Source: DASRSS01 sp035656335
GTDB taxonomy: Bacteria; Actinomycetota; Actinomycetes; Mycobacteriales; Jatrophihabitantaceae
Assembly: GCA_035656335.1 (NCBI GenBank)
Contig: DASRSS010000305.1
Coordinates: 1 to 17,230, forward strand
Direction: 5' to 3'
DNA length: 17,230 nucleotides
Numbering within the stretch: position 1 is the stretch's first letter; every line of letters starts with the position of its first letter. Positions 1-7,746 of this stretch are shown here, in pieces. The translations under genes and the position numbers were made by a program. The notes beneath the pieces are model-generated. The model made no database searches. It saw nothing but the letters and a program-made list of their open reading frames with translations, and was not told where the DNA came from.

Positions 1-20
1 GGCCTGGCTCACCGGGCTGC

Positions 21-53
21 TTGGCCGTCGGCGATTACGACGCCGACGGCCAA
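21..53 (+). terminator. Perfect 13-bp hairpin in the leader of the tad operon
   Basis: The arms at 21-33 and 41-53 are perfect reverse complements around a 7-nt loop. No T-run follows, so this is either an actinobacterial I-shaped terminator or a partial attenuator. No + strand frame has a stop codon within 1-103, so any upstream gene must end before base 1 and the hairpin is intergenic. It could lower read-through from an upstream gene into tadE. Confidence 0.55.
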
Positions 54-103
54 GTCGCTCGGGACACAACTGGCGAAATACAAACCAAACCCAGGGGGAC
101 GCG

Positions 104-517
104 ATGCGCGGCTGGCGGCGACTCGGACGTGTGCGTGGTGATCGCGGCGCGCAAGCGGTCGAGTTCGCGCTGGTGTCCGTCCCGCTGCTCACAATCCTCT
201 ACGGCTTGATCGCCTTCGGCTTCGCGATCAACCAGGAGATCACCGCAACCCAGCTGGCGCGCGAGGCGGCCCGCTCGGCCGCGATCTGCGCGGGCGCATC
301 CGGCGCCACGTCGGGGTCGTGCCAAACCGCCGGTCAGACGCGCTTCGACGCCAACCGGCCGGCCGGCTTCAGCGGAACGCTGAGCTGGGACATCGGCGCC
401 TGCTTCCCGGCCCCGTCGACGGGAGACGCGAAGGTCACCGTCACGACCACGCCGATCCTCGCCATCCCCTTCTTGACGCAGATCGAGGGGGTGTCGACGA
501 CGCCATGTGGTGGCTGA
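104..517 (+). CDS. tadE: TadE-like minor pseudopilin of the Tad pilus
   Basis: A 137-aa single-pass protein. After a short basic N-terminus comes the TadE signature RGAQAVEFALVSVPLL (residues about 14-29), with the glutamate typical of prepilin-like proteins placed before a hydrophobic helix to about residue 40. The rest is a small extracytoplasmic domain with four cysteines. TadE-family pseudopilins are processed by the prepilin peptidase and take part in Flp pilus assembly. The ATG at 104 is supported by the Shine-Dalgarno AGGGGGA at 93-99. The frame is open upstream to base 1, but an earlier start would add no TadE-like sequence. The 3' end overlaps the next gene by 13 nt, which suggests translational coupling. 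The family call is sure; the exact role (TadE or TadF type) is inferred. Confidence 0.85.
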   Translation: MRGWRRLGRVRGDRGAQAVEFALVSVPLLTILYGLIAFGFAINQEITATQLAREAARSAAICAGASGATSGSCQTAGQTRFDANRPAGFSGTLSWDIGACFPAPSTGDAKVTVTTTPILAIPFLTQIEGVSTTPCGG

Positions 518-1665
518 GGCTTCGCTCCCGACAGCGGGCAAACGACCGCGGCGCGATGGCACTGATCGTCGCCATCGTGGTGCCCGTGCTCTTGCTCGGC
601 ATCGGCACGCTGATCGTCGATGTCGGTGGCTGGTATGTCGGCCGTGCGCAGGATCAGAACGGCTCCGACGCCGCCGCCGTCGCCGTGGCGAAGACGTGTA
701 GCGCCGGCCGCTGCGACACAAGCGTCGCGTCCAAGTACATCGACCCCGGCGCCTCGCCCAACGGCGACCTGGCCCACCAGTACAAGGTGTGCGGAGTCGC
801 GCCCGGCGGCGGGGCGGGGGCACATCCCTTGCTCACGTGCGGCTCGCAGGGCGTCCCCGAGAACGGGAAGGCATGCCCGGCGGCACCGGCGTCGAACTAC
901 GTGGACGTACTTGCCATGCCGCGGAACGCTGACGGGTCCGACACGATCACCTCGCTCTTCGGGAAGGGCGAGCAGGCCGTGGGCGCGTGCTCCCAGGCGG
1001 CGTGGGGAGCTGCCGGGTCTAACGGCGGAATCGCGCTCACGGTCTCCTACTGCGACTGGAACAACTACACCAGCGGCGGTACAAGGTTCGCCCCCGCACC
1101 GCCGTACCCGCCGTACCCGTCGGCACCATTTGCCGAGACCGTCCTGCAGTTCAAGGCGGTCACCGACACAAGCTGTCCTCATGGACCCGCGGGCGGAACG
1201 CCGATCCCCGCCGGTTTCGGTCGGCTCGACCCGAACTCGGCGGATCCATGCACGGCGACGTTCAGCTCGACCGGGTGGTACGCCGCCGCTCCCGGTAACG
1301 GCAACGCCGACGGCTGGCTCACCGAGTGCCCGGACCAGATCTATCAGTACTGGCACGATCAAACGATCATCGAAATCCCGATCTTCGATGCTGCCGACAA
1401 CGGGGGCGCGAACGGCGAATATCACCTGAACAACCTCGCCGCGTTCGTGATCACGGCTTACTTCATCCAAAACGGGAACCAGGTCGAGTACTCGAAGGTG
1501 CCGGGCAGCCGTTACGCCGCCGCCAACTTCACCCACGGCAGCAAGCTCTGCGACGGCAACACCTGCCTGATCGGCTACTTCGTCTCCGAGACCGATCCGG
1601 ACGCGCCCCCAGGTACGGGCGGCCTCAACGGCGGCGTGACGGTGCCACCGAAGCTCACCGGCTGA
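505..1665 (+). CDS. tadG: TadG-like pilus protein, cysteine-rich, without a VWA domain
   Basis: A 386-aa protein when started at ATG 505. The N-terminus has the TadG_N-type motif DRGAMALIVAIVVPVLLLG, one membrane helix at about residues 17-38. The remainder, about 340 residues, should lie outside the membrane and is rich in Gly, Pro, Asn and Tyr. It includes a PPYPPYP stretch and 12 cysteines (for example CSAGRC and CDGNTC), so disulfides are likely. TadG proteins in other phyla often end in a von Willebrand A domain; no DxSxS motif is present here. The start overlaps tadE. A GAGGGGG at 485-491 is rather distant (13 nt), so coupling to tadE translation is likely. The frame is also open upstream to 319, but that stretch reads tadE in another frame. 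Confidence 0.8.
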   Translation: MWWLRLRSRQRANDRGAMALIVAIVVPVLLLGIGTLIVDVGGWYVGRAQDQNGSDAAAVAVAKTCSAGRCDTSVASKYIDPGASPNGDLAHQYKVCGVAPGGGAGAHPLLTCGSQGVPENGKACPAAPASNYVDVLAMPRNADGSDTITSLFGKGEQAVGACSQAAWGAAGSNGGIALTVSYCDWNNYTSGGTRFAPAPPYPPYPSAPFAETVLQFKAVTDTSCPHGPAGGTPIPAGFGRLDPNSADPCTATFSSTGWYAAAPGNGNADGWLTECPDQIYQYWHDQTIIEIPIFDAADNGGANGEYHLNNLAAFVITAYFIQNGNQVEYSKVPGSRYAAANFTHGSKLCDGNTCLIGYFVSETDPDAPPGTGGLNGGVTVPPKLTG

Positions 1666-1683
1666 CAGCGAAGGAAGATTGAG

Positions 1684-2475
1684 ATGAATCGACGGGTCGG
1701 GCTGATCGCCCTCGCAGTCGTGCTGGCGCTCGTCGGCACCTTCGCGGTCTACAGCTACGCGCACAACGCGGACAAGCGAGCAGTCGCGGCGACGCGGCAC
1801 GTCCAGGTGGTGATGGCCGACAAGGCTGTACCGGCCGGAACCACGTGGGCCGACGCCCTCAAAGGCCACTACCTCTCCCAGCAAGACGTCCCGGTGAACT
1901 CGAAGCCCGATCGCGCGATCGGCAGCCTGGACGTCTCGATCCCCACTAGCGAGGTCGCGACCGCGCAGATCGCGGCCGGCCAGATCGTCGTGCGGCAGAT
2001 GTTCGGCAAGCCGAGCTCGGCCACCGGCATCCTCGCGATCCCGAAGGGCAAGCTGGCCATCTCGGTGTCGCTGTCGGACGACGCGGACGTCGCCGGCTTC
2101 GTCCAGCCGAGCTCGCAGGTCGCGATCTTCATGACCGCGAAGCTGTCCAAGACGTCGACGACCACCACCCAGGGCGCGCTCGGCGACAACGCCGACCTGT
2201 ACATCTCCAAACTGCTGCTGCCGCGGACGACCGTGCTCGCGACGTCGCAGGTTGCGCCGAGCGATCTGGAGAAGGCCGGCGCCGGAAGCTCGAACAGCAA
2301 CGGCAAGGAGTTGCTGACGCTGGCGGTCACCCAGCAGGAGGCGCAGCAGATCATCCTGGCGCAGCAGACCGGTCAGCTGTACCTCGGCCTGCTGTCGGAC
2401 TCGTCCGTGACAGCGCCCGACGGCGGCGACATCAACGTCGGCCTGTTCAAGCCGACCCCGATCTTCGTCAAGTAG
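1684..2475 (+). CDS. cpaB: CpaB/RcpC-type Flp pilus assembly protein (SAF domain)
   Basis: A 263-aa protein with one N-terminal membrane helix (residues about 5-24) followed by a SAF domain (about 38-105; VMADKAVPAGTTW at its start). An RcpC-type beta-rich region (about 112-260) follows, including LAISVSLSDDADVAGFVQPS. CpaB/RcpC proteins act at the cell envelope in Tad pilus assembly; in Gram-negatives they work with the secretin. Actinobacteria lack that secretin, so the partner here is unknown. The ATG at 1684 follows an AAGGAAG Shine-Dalgarno about 8 nt upstream and lies 18 nt after tadG. The next gene starts 6 nt after its stop. Length and architecture are normal for the family. Confidence 0.85.
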   Translation: MNRRVGLIALAVVLALVGTFAVYSYAHNADKRAVAATRHVQVVMADKAVPAGTTWADALKGHYLSQQDVPVNSKPDRAIGSLDVSIPTSEVATAQIAAGQIVVRQMFGKPSSATGILAIPKGKLAISVSLSDDADVAGFVQPSSQVAIFMTAKLSKTSTTTTQGALGDNADLYISKLLLPRTTVLATSQVAPSDLEKAGAGSSNSNGKELLTLAVTQQEAQQIILAQQTGQLYLGLLSDSSVTAPDGGDINVGLFKPTPIFVK

Positions 2476-2481
2476 GGCGCC

Positions 2482-3321
2482 ATGGAATCCACCGCACCCG
2501 CGCCGCACGTCGATCCGGCACCGGCGGGCCCGGCAGGCCGCACGATCACGGTGTTCTCGCCCAAGGGGGGGACGGGCAAGACCACCGTCGCCACGAACCT
2601 CGCCGTCGCCCTGCACCAGGACGGCCGCCAGCGGGTGTGCCTGGTCGACCTCGACCTGGAGTTCGGTGACGTCGCGATCTCGCTGCGCCTCGAACCGGTC
2701 AAGTCCCTGGTCGACGCGGTGAACGGCGAACTCGAGCGCGACGAGGACGACGCCGTCGGCACGCTCACCACGGAGTACCGCCCGGGCCTCGACTGCATCC
2801 TCGCGCCGATCGAACCCGGCGACGCGGCGAAGATCCCGGCGGACATCGTGACCGCGCTGCTCGCAGTGCTGCCCTATCGCTACGACTACGTCGTCGTAGA
2901 CACGCCCTCGCAGTTCTCGGAGATCGTGCTCGCCGCCCTGGACGCGTCCGACCACCACGTGCTGATCACGAACCCGGAGCTGCCGTCGCTGAAGAACCTG
3001 CGGCTCACCCTCGACATGCTCGACCTGCTGCGTTACGGCCACGAGCAGCGCTCGATCGTGTTCAACCGCGCCGACGACTCGTCTGGGCTGAGCGAGACCG
3101 ATCTGGGGGACGCGCTGCGGGCACCGATCGCGGCCCGCGTGCCGGCCAGCCGCGACGTGCCCGCCTCGATCAACCGCGGAGTGCCGATCGTCGCCGCCAG
3201 GCCGGATCACCCGGTCAGCAAGGCGATTCGTGCGTTCGCCACGGACGTGCTGATCGGCGACAAAGCATCCGCGCACAACAGTGCGGGGCTGGGGCGGCTG
3301 TTCCGGAGGCGGTCGGCATGA
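2482..3321 (+). CDS. cpaE: CpaE/TadZ-type ParA/MinD-like ATPase
   Basis: A 279-aa MinD/ParA-superfamily ATPase. The deviant Walker A motif KGGTGKT is at residues 28-34, the switch I-like LVDLDLEFGDV near 53-63, and the Walker B-like YVVVDTPSQF near 134-143. CpaE/TadZ places the Tad secretion machine at a cell pole or membrane focus. Many homologues carry an N-terminal receiver-like domain of over 100 residues. Here only about 20 residues, rich in Pro and Ala, precede the ATPase fold, so that domain is absent. The start at 2482 is 6 nt after cpaB, and the 3' end overlaps cpaF by ATGA. The polar-localisation role is inferred from the family. Confidence 0.85.
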   Translation: MESTAPAPHVDPAPAGPAGRTITVFSPKGGTGKTTVATNLAVALHQDGRQRVCLVDLDLEFGDVAISLRLEPVKSLVDAVNGELERDEDDAVGTLTTEYRPGLDCILAPIEPGDAAKIPADIVTALLAVLPYRYDYVVVDTPSQFSEIVLAALDASDHHVLITNPELPSLKNLRLTLDMLDLLRYGHEQRSIVFNRADDSSGLSETDLGDALRAPIAARVPASRDVPASINRGVPIVAARPDHPVSKAIRAFATDVLIGDKASAHNSAGLGRLFRRRSA

Positions 3322-4814
3322 ACCTTTCAGATCGGCTGGCCGCCGCACGGCGCGATCGCGGTCAGGTCGCAGAACCGGACAGCCCGTCCGTCGAACCGGA
3401 GGCCGTCGCCGTGGCGGCCGAGGTGCCGCCCCCACCGCCACCGATGCAGCGGCCGCAGCACCTCGCCGCGGTACCGGAAACGCAGCATCCCGAAGTCGGG
3501 CAGCCGTCGGCGCCCGCCGGCGCGCGGACCCGGGACCGCTACGTCGACCCGTACGCGGGCATCAAGCGCCGCGTGCACCAGGCACTGCTGGAGAGCCTCG
3601 GCCCGAGCCTGTACGACCCGCGCATGGACGAGCGGGAGCTGGAGAACCGCGTACGGCAGACGCTGCAGAGCGTGCTCTCCGAAGAGGAAGCGCTGCTGAG
3701 CACGACCGACCGCAACCGCATCTCGAACGAGATCTCCGACGAGATTCTCGGCTCGGGCCCGCTCGAACCGTTCCTGCGCGACCGGGACGTCACCGAGATC
3801 ATGGTGAACGGCCCGGACCAGATCTACGTCGAGCGCTTCGGCAAGATCTACCCGGCGCCGGCAACGTTCACCGACGAACAGCACCTGCGCCGGATCATCG
3901 ACAAGATCGTCGGACGGGTCGGCCGGCGCGTCGACGAGGCGAGCCCGATGGTCGACGCGCGCCTGCCCGACGGCAGCCGCGTCAACGCGGTGATCTCCCC
4001 GGTCGCGCTCGACGGATCAATGCTCACGATCCGCAAGTTCTCCGCCGACCCGTTCACGGTCAGCGACCTGGTCAGCTTCGGCACGATGAGCCAGCCGGTC
4101 GCGAACCTGCTCGCCGCGTGCGTGTGGGGCCGGCTGAACATCCTCATCAGCGGCGGCACCGGCTCGGGCAAGACGACCACGCTCAACGTCGTCTCGTCCT
4201 TCATCGGCGGGGACGAGCGCATCATCACGATCGAGGACGCCGCTGAGCTGCAACTGCACCAGGAGCACGTGGTGCGCATGGAGACGCGTCCACCCAACAT
4301 CGAAGGACGCGGTCACATCGCCGCGCGCGATCTGGTCCGCAACGCGCTGCGCATGCGACCCGACCGGATCATCGTCGGCGAGGTCCGTGACGGCGCCGCT
4401 CTGGACATGCTGCAGGCGATGAACACCGGCCACGACGGCTCGCTGACCACGCTGCACGCCAACTCGCCGCGCGATGCGCTCTCGCGGCTGGAGACGATGG
4501 TGCTGATGGCCGGCATCGACCTGCCGACGCGGGCGATCCGCGAGCAGGCCGCCTCGGCGCTCGACCTGATCGTCCACCAGGCCCGGCTGCGCGACGGCTC
4601 GCGCCGGATCACGCACATCACCGAGGTCACCGGCATGGAGAGCGACGTGATCACGCTGCAGGACCTGTTCACGTTCGACTTCCACGCCGGCATCGACGAG
4701 AACGGTCGCTACCGCGGCGGACTGCGCTCCACCGGCATCCGGCCGCAGTTCCTGCAGAAGCTGGCGGACCAGGGCATCCAGACGCCGCCCGGGTTGTTCG
4801 CGGAGTGGCAGTGA
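3318..4814 (+). CDS. cpaF: CpaF/TadA secretion ATPase (VirB11/GspE family)
   Basis: A 498-aa type II/IV secretion ATPase that powers pilin polymerisation as a cytoplasmic hexamer. A Pro/Glu-rich low-complexity N-terminus (residues 1-75) precedes the N-terminal domain with SEEEALLSTTDRNRIS and GSGPLEPFL. The Walker A motif GGTGSGKTT is at 279-287 with Lys285. The Asp box near 306-312 reads ITIEDAAEL, the Walker B region RIIVGEVRD is near 351-358, and the His box is GSLTTLHANSP. All catalytic motifs look intact. The ATG at 3318 overlaps the cpaE stop by 4 nt. The 3' end overlaps the next gene. Length is normal for CpaF. Confidence 0.93.
   Translation: MNLSDRLAAARRDRGQVAEPDSPSVEPEAVAVAAEVPPPPPPMQRPQHLAAVPETQHPEVGQPSAPAGARTRDRYVDPYAGIKRRVHQALLESLGPSLYDPRMDERELENRVRQTLQSVLSEEEALLSTTDRNRISNEISDEILGSGPLEPFLRDRDVTEIMVNGPDQIYVERFGKIYPAPATFTDEQHLRRIIDKIVGRVGRRVDEASPMVDARLPDGSRVNAVISPVALDGSMLTIRKFSADPFTVSDLVSFGTMSQPVANLLAACVWGRLNILISGGTGSGKTTTLNVVSSFIGGDERIITIEDAAELQLHQEHVVRMETRPPNIEGRGHIAARDLVRNALRMRPDRIIVGEVRDGAALDMLQAMNTGHDGSLTTLHANSPRDALSRLETMVLMAGIDLPTRAIREQAASALDLIVHQARLRDGSRRITHITEVTGMESDVITLQDLFTFDFHAGIDENGRYRGGLRSTGIRPQFLQKLADQGIQTPPGLFAEWQ
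4802..4805 (+). promoter_or_regulatory. Shine-Dalgarno GGAG that decides the tadB start
   Basis: GGAG lies 5 nt before GTG 4811. That start gives a GTGA overlap with the cpaF stop. The in-frame GTG at 4805 overlaps this site and has no good ribosome-binding site of its own. The two choices differ by only two residues. Confidence 0.55.
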
Positions 4815-6793
4815 CAGCGCTGCGCCGGGCGGCGATCCTGGCCGCGGGGCTGGGTTGCCTCGCGCTGCTCGCCGGGCCGGCCGCCGCGGCGTCGTCCTCG
4901 GGCGACAGCCCGACCACGCAGATCGACAAGGTCAGCACGAGCAGCGGCAAGGTCCAGCTCACGTTCTCGGCCGGCAACCTGCCCGCCGGCTCGCGGCTGG
5001 ACCCGGGTTCGGTCACGGTCACCGCTAGCGGCCAGACGCTGGACGCGACCGCCACCGCGGCCGGGACCGTCCGTTCGGGACAGCCGTCCGCGATCCGCGA
5101 GGTGATCCTCGCTCTGGATGTGAGCGGATCCATGAAGGGTGACGGGATCAGCGCCGCCCGAACCGCCGCGATCACCTACGCGCGGAGCCTGCCGCCCGAC
5201 GTCCGTGTCGGCCTGCTGACGTTCTCGGACTCTGCGGCGCTGCGGCTCGCGCCGACCCTGGACCGGACGGCTCTGGCGACCGCGGTCGGCAAGGTGCAGG
5301 CCGGCGGCGGTACCGCGCTGTACGACGGAATCGTCGCCGCCACCACGGCGATGCACGCACTGCCGAGGAACGCGGTCCGACGGCTGGTCCTGCTCAGCGA
5401 CGGTGACGACACGTCCAGCCGGCACACCCTCGCGGACGCGATCGCGGCGCTGAACACGGACCGGATCGCCGCCGACATCGTCGCGTTCCGGCTGCCCGGC
5501 AACCACGCGGTGCTCAACCAGATCGCGTCCAGGTCCGGCGGCACGGTGCTGCCCGCCGCGAGCGCGGCCGATCTCGCCGCGGCCTTCACGGCGGCGGCAG
5601 CGGCGTTCCAGCAGGAACTTCTTATCACCGTGACGGTGCCCCGCTCGCTCGCCAACCACGTCGAGACGCTTCGCGTCGCGGTCAACGCCGGCACCCAGAC
5701 CGTGGCCGCGAGCAAGTCGATCACCCTGCCGAGCGCGGCGGGTCAGTCCGGCCGCACACCGGCCGCCGCTTCGCAGCCTGCTGCCGCGATCAGCGACACG
5801 CGGCTCTGGGTCACGGTCGGCCTAGTGTTCGTCGCGCTGCTCGCGGTCCTGCTCTACGCGCTGCTGCTGCCCGTCATGCGCAGCGAGCGGGCCATGAAGC
5901 AGGCGAGGCTCACCGAGATGAGCCGCTACCGGGTGCTCGGCGCGCTGGGCCCAGAGCCGGCGGACGCTGCTGAGGCAAGCGCTGCGGCATCGCATTCGGC
6001 GCTGGCGCAGGCGACGCTGTCCGTTGTGGACAAGGTAGTACGCGCCCGCGGCCGGCGCGCCCGCGTCGTGGACGAGCTGGACCGCGCCGGCCTGCGGATG
6101 CGTCCGGAGGAGTGGATCGTCCTGCAGCTCGCGGTCGTAGCCGTCGCCGCGGTGCTGCTGGCGCTCGCGCTCGGCCCGGTCGGGGTGCTCGTCGGTGCCG
6201 TGCTGGGCTGGCTGGCCGTCCGTGTCGTCGTCCGGTCCAAGAGCCGGCGGCGCGCGGAGAAGTTCGCCGACCAGCTGCCGGACACGCTGCAGCTCGTCGC
6301 CGGCGCGCTGCGGACCGGCTTCTCGCTGAACCAGGCGCTCGCCGGCGTCGTCCGCGAGGGCACCGAACCGAGCGCGAGTGAATTCGCCCGCGCGCTCGCG
6401 GAGGTGCGGCTCGGCGCCGAGCTGGAGGACGCCCTGGACGGGACGGCCGACCGGATGCGCTGCGACGACCTGCACTGGGTGGTGCTCGCCGTGCGCATCT
6501 CGCGCGAGGTCGGCGGCAACCTGGCCGAGGTGGTGACCACGACGATGCGCACGATGCGCCAGCGCGCCGAGCTGCGCGGGCAGGTGCGCGTGCTCACCGC
6601 GGAGGGACGCATCTCGGCGCGCATCCTCACCGCGCTGCCGTTCGTCATCGGCGCCGTGCTGCTCGTGATCCGGCGCGGCTACCTTTCACCGCTGATTCAT
6701 CAGGGCATCGGCATCGCCCTGCTCGCGGTGGGCGCCGTCCTGCTGGTGCTGGGCAGCTTCTGGCTCAGCCGACTCGTGAAGATCAAGGTGTAG
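4811..6793 (+). CDS. tadB: TadB-type pilus platform protein fused to an N-terminal VWA domain
   Basis: A 660-aa fusion. Residues 1-28 form a signal peptide (basic start, Ala/Leu core, AAAAS). A von Willebrand A domain at about 98-265 has a full MIDAS: D103-x-S105-x-S107, Thr168 in GGGT, and Asp197 in LLSDGDD. A membrane helix at about 332-354 follows. The C-terminal half is TadB: two hydrophobic segments near 438-475, a type II secretion system F domain (about 485-612), and two C-terminal helices. The T2SSF part forms the inner-membrane platform with TadC. The signal peptide and single helix place the VWA domain outside the membrane, where it may bind metal and a protein partner. The length is about twice that of a plain TadB, and the reading frame is continuous. 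GTG 4805 is the alternative start. Confidence 0.88.
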   Translation: MTALRRAAILAAGLGCLALLAGPAAAASSSGDSPTTQIDKVSTSSGKVQLTFSAGNLPAGSRLDPGSVTVTASGQTLDATATAAGTVRSGQPSAIREVILALDVSGSMKGDGISAARTAAITYARSLPPDVRVGLLTFSDSAALRLAPTLDRTALATAVGKVQAGGGTALYDGIVAATTAMHALPRNAVRRLVLLSDGDDTSSRHTLADAIAALNTDRIAADIVAFRLPGNHAVLNQIASRSGGTVLPAASAADLAAAFTAAAAAFQQELLITVTVPRSLANHVETLRVAVNAGTQTVAASKSITLPSAAGQSGRTPAAASQPAAAISDTRLWVTVGLVFVALLAVLLYALLLPVMRSERAMKQARLTEMSRYRVLGALGPEPADAAEASAAASHSALAQATLSVVDKVVRARGRRARVVDELDRAGLRMRPEEWIVLQLAVVAVAAVLLALALGPVGVLVGAVLGWLAVRVVVRSKSRRRAEKFADQLPDTLQLVAGALRTGFSLNQALAGVVREGTEPSASEFARALAEVRLGAELEDALDGTADRMRCDDLHWVVLAVRISREVGGNLAEVVTTTMRTMRQRAELRGQVRVLTAEGRISARILTALPFVIGAVLLVIRRGYLSPLIHQGIGIALLAVGAVLLVLGSFWLSRLVKIKV

Positions 6794-6797
6794 AGCC

Positions 6798-7703
6798 ATG
6801 CTGGTCATCGGAATGGCAGCGATCGCGGTCGCGATCACCCTCGTCGTGTATCTGGCGATCGGCGGCGGCACGGTCAAGGCGCACGCCGCGGATTTCGTCG
6901 CAGAAGTGCCGATGCCGTCGCCGGTGCCGCGCTCGGGCGTCGACCCTAACGCGCCGCTGCCATCCTTCTACCGGCGCTTCGCCGGGCTGACGCGGCGACT
7001 GACGCCCGCGCACTACGGCAAGCACCTGCAGCACAAGCTGGATCTCGCCGGAAATCCGCGCGGGTGGGCTGCCGAGCGGGTTATGGCGCTTAAGAGCATC
7101 GGCTTGGTGATGGGCGTCCTGCTCGGATTCCTCGCAGGCTCGAAGCACGGACTCGGCGTCCTCCTTCTGCTGGCGGCGATCCTGGGCATGTTTGGCTTCT
7201 TCCTGCCCGATCTGTGGATCCGCAACCTCGGCGAACACCGTCAGCAGGATCTGCTGCTCGGCCTGCCGGACGCGATCGACATGATGACGGTGTGCGTCGA
7301 GGCCGGCCTCGGCTTCGACTCCGCGCTGTCTCGCGTCGCGCGCAACCTGGACGGTCCGATCGCGTCCGAGTTCGCCCGCGTGCTGCAGGAGATGCAGTTC
7401 GGCAAGTCGCGCTCGGAGGCGCTCCGTGCCCTCGTCGAACGCACCGAGGTGAGCGAACTGCGCACCTTCGTCTCGTCGGTGATCCAGTCGTCCGAGCTGG
7501 GCATCTCGGTCGGCGACGTGCTCCGCGAACAGGCAGGAGAGATGCGTATCAAGCGGCGGCAGCGCGCGGAGGAACAGGCGCAGAAGCTCCCGGTCAAGCT
7601 GCTCTTTCCGCTGCTGACGTGCATGCTTCCGGCATTGTTCGTCGTCGTGTTGGGCCCAGCCGTCATCGGCATCGTGCACGCATTCAGCAGCGGCACGCTG
7701 TGA
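6798..7703 (+). CDS. tadC: TadC-type pilus platform protein (T2SSF domain)
   Basis: A 301-aa membrane protein. It has an N-terminal helix (about 1-22), a linker, and hydrophobic helices near 97-137. A type II secretion F domain follows (about 150-270; LPDAIDMMTVCVEAGLGFDS and SSELGISVGDVL are typical TadC sequence), then a C-terminal helix. TadB and TadC together form the membrane platform acted on by the CpaF ATPase. The ATG at 6798 is 4 nt after the tadB stop, with AAGGTG at 6785-6790 as a possible ribosome-binding site. It is the last gene of the visible operon. The next gene is convergent with a 43-nt gap. Confidence 0.9.
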   Translation: MLVIGMAAIAVAITLVVYLAIGGGTVKAHAADFVAEVPMPSPVPRSGVDPNAPLPSFYRRFAGLTRRLTPAHYGKHLQHKLDLAGNPRGWAAERVMALKSIGLVMGVLLGFLAGSKHGLGVLLLLAAILGMFGFFLPDLWIRNLGEHRQQDLLLGLPDAIDMMTVCVEAGLGFDSALSRVARNLDGPIASEFARVLQEMQFGKSRSEALRALVERTEVSELRTFVSSVIQSSELGISVGDVLREQAGEMRIKRRQRAEEQAQKLPVKLLFPLLTCMLPALFVVVLGPAVIGIVHAFSSGTL

Positions 7704-7746
7704 AAGGTCGAGCGCGATCTAGCACGAACGAGAGGTGTTGCGCGCG

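Noticed and set aside
334..3441. Open - strand frame of about 1000 codons over the tad genes
   Set aside because: It is antisense to four well-supported genes, and its product is low-complexity and rich in Arg, Gly, Asp and Val, as GC-rich antisense frames are.
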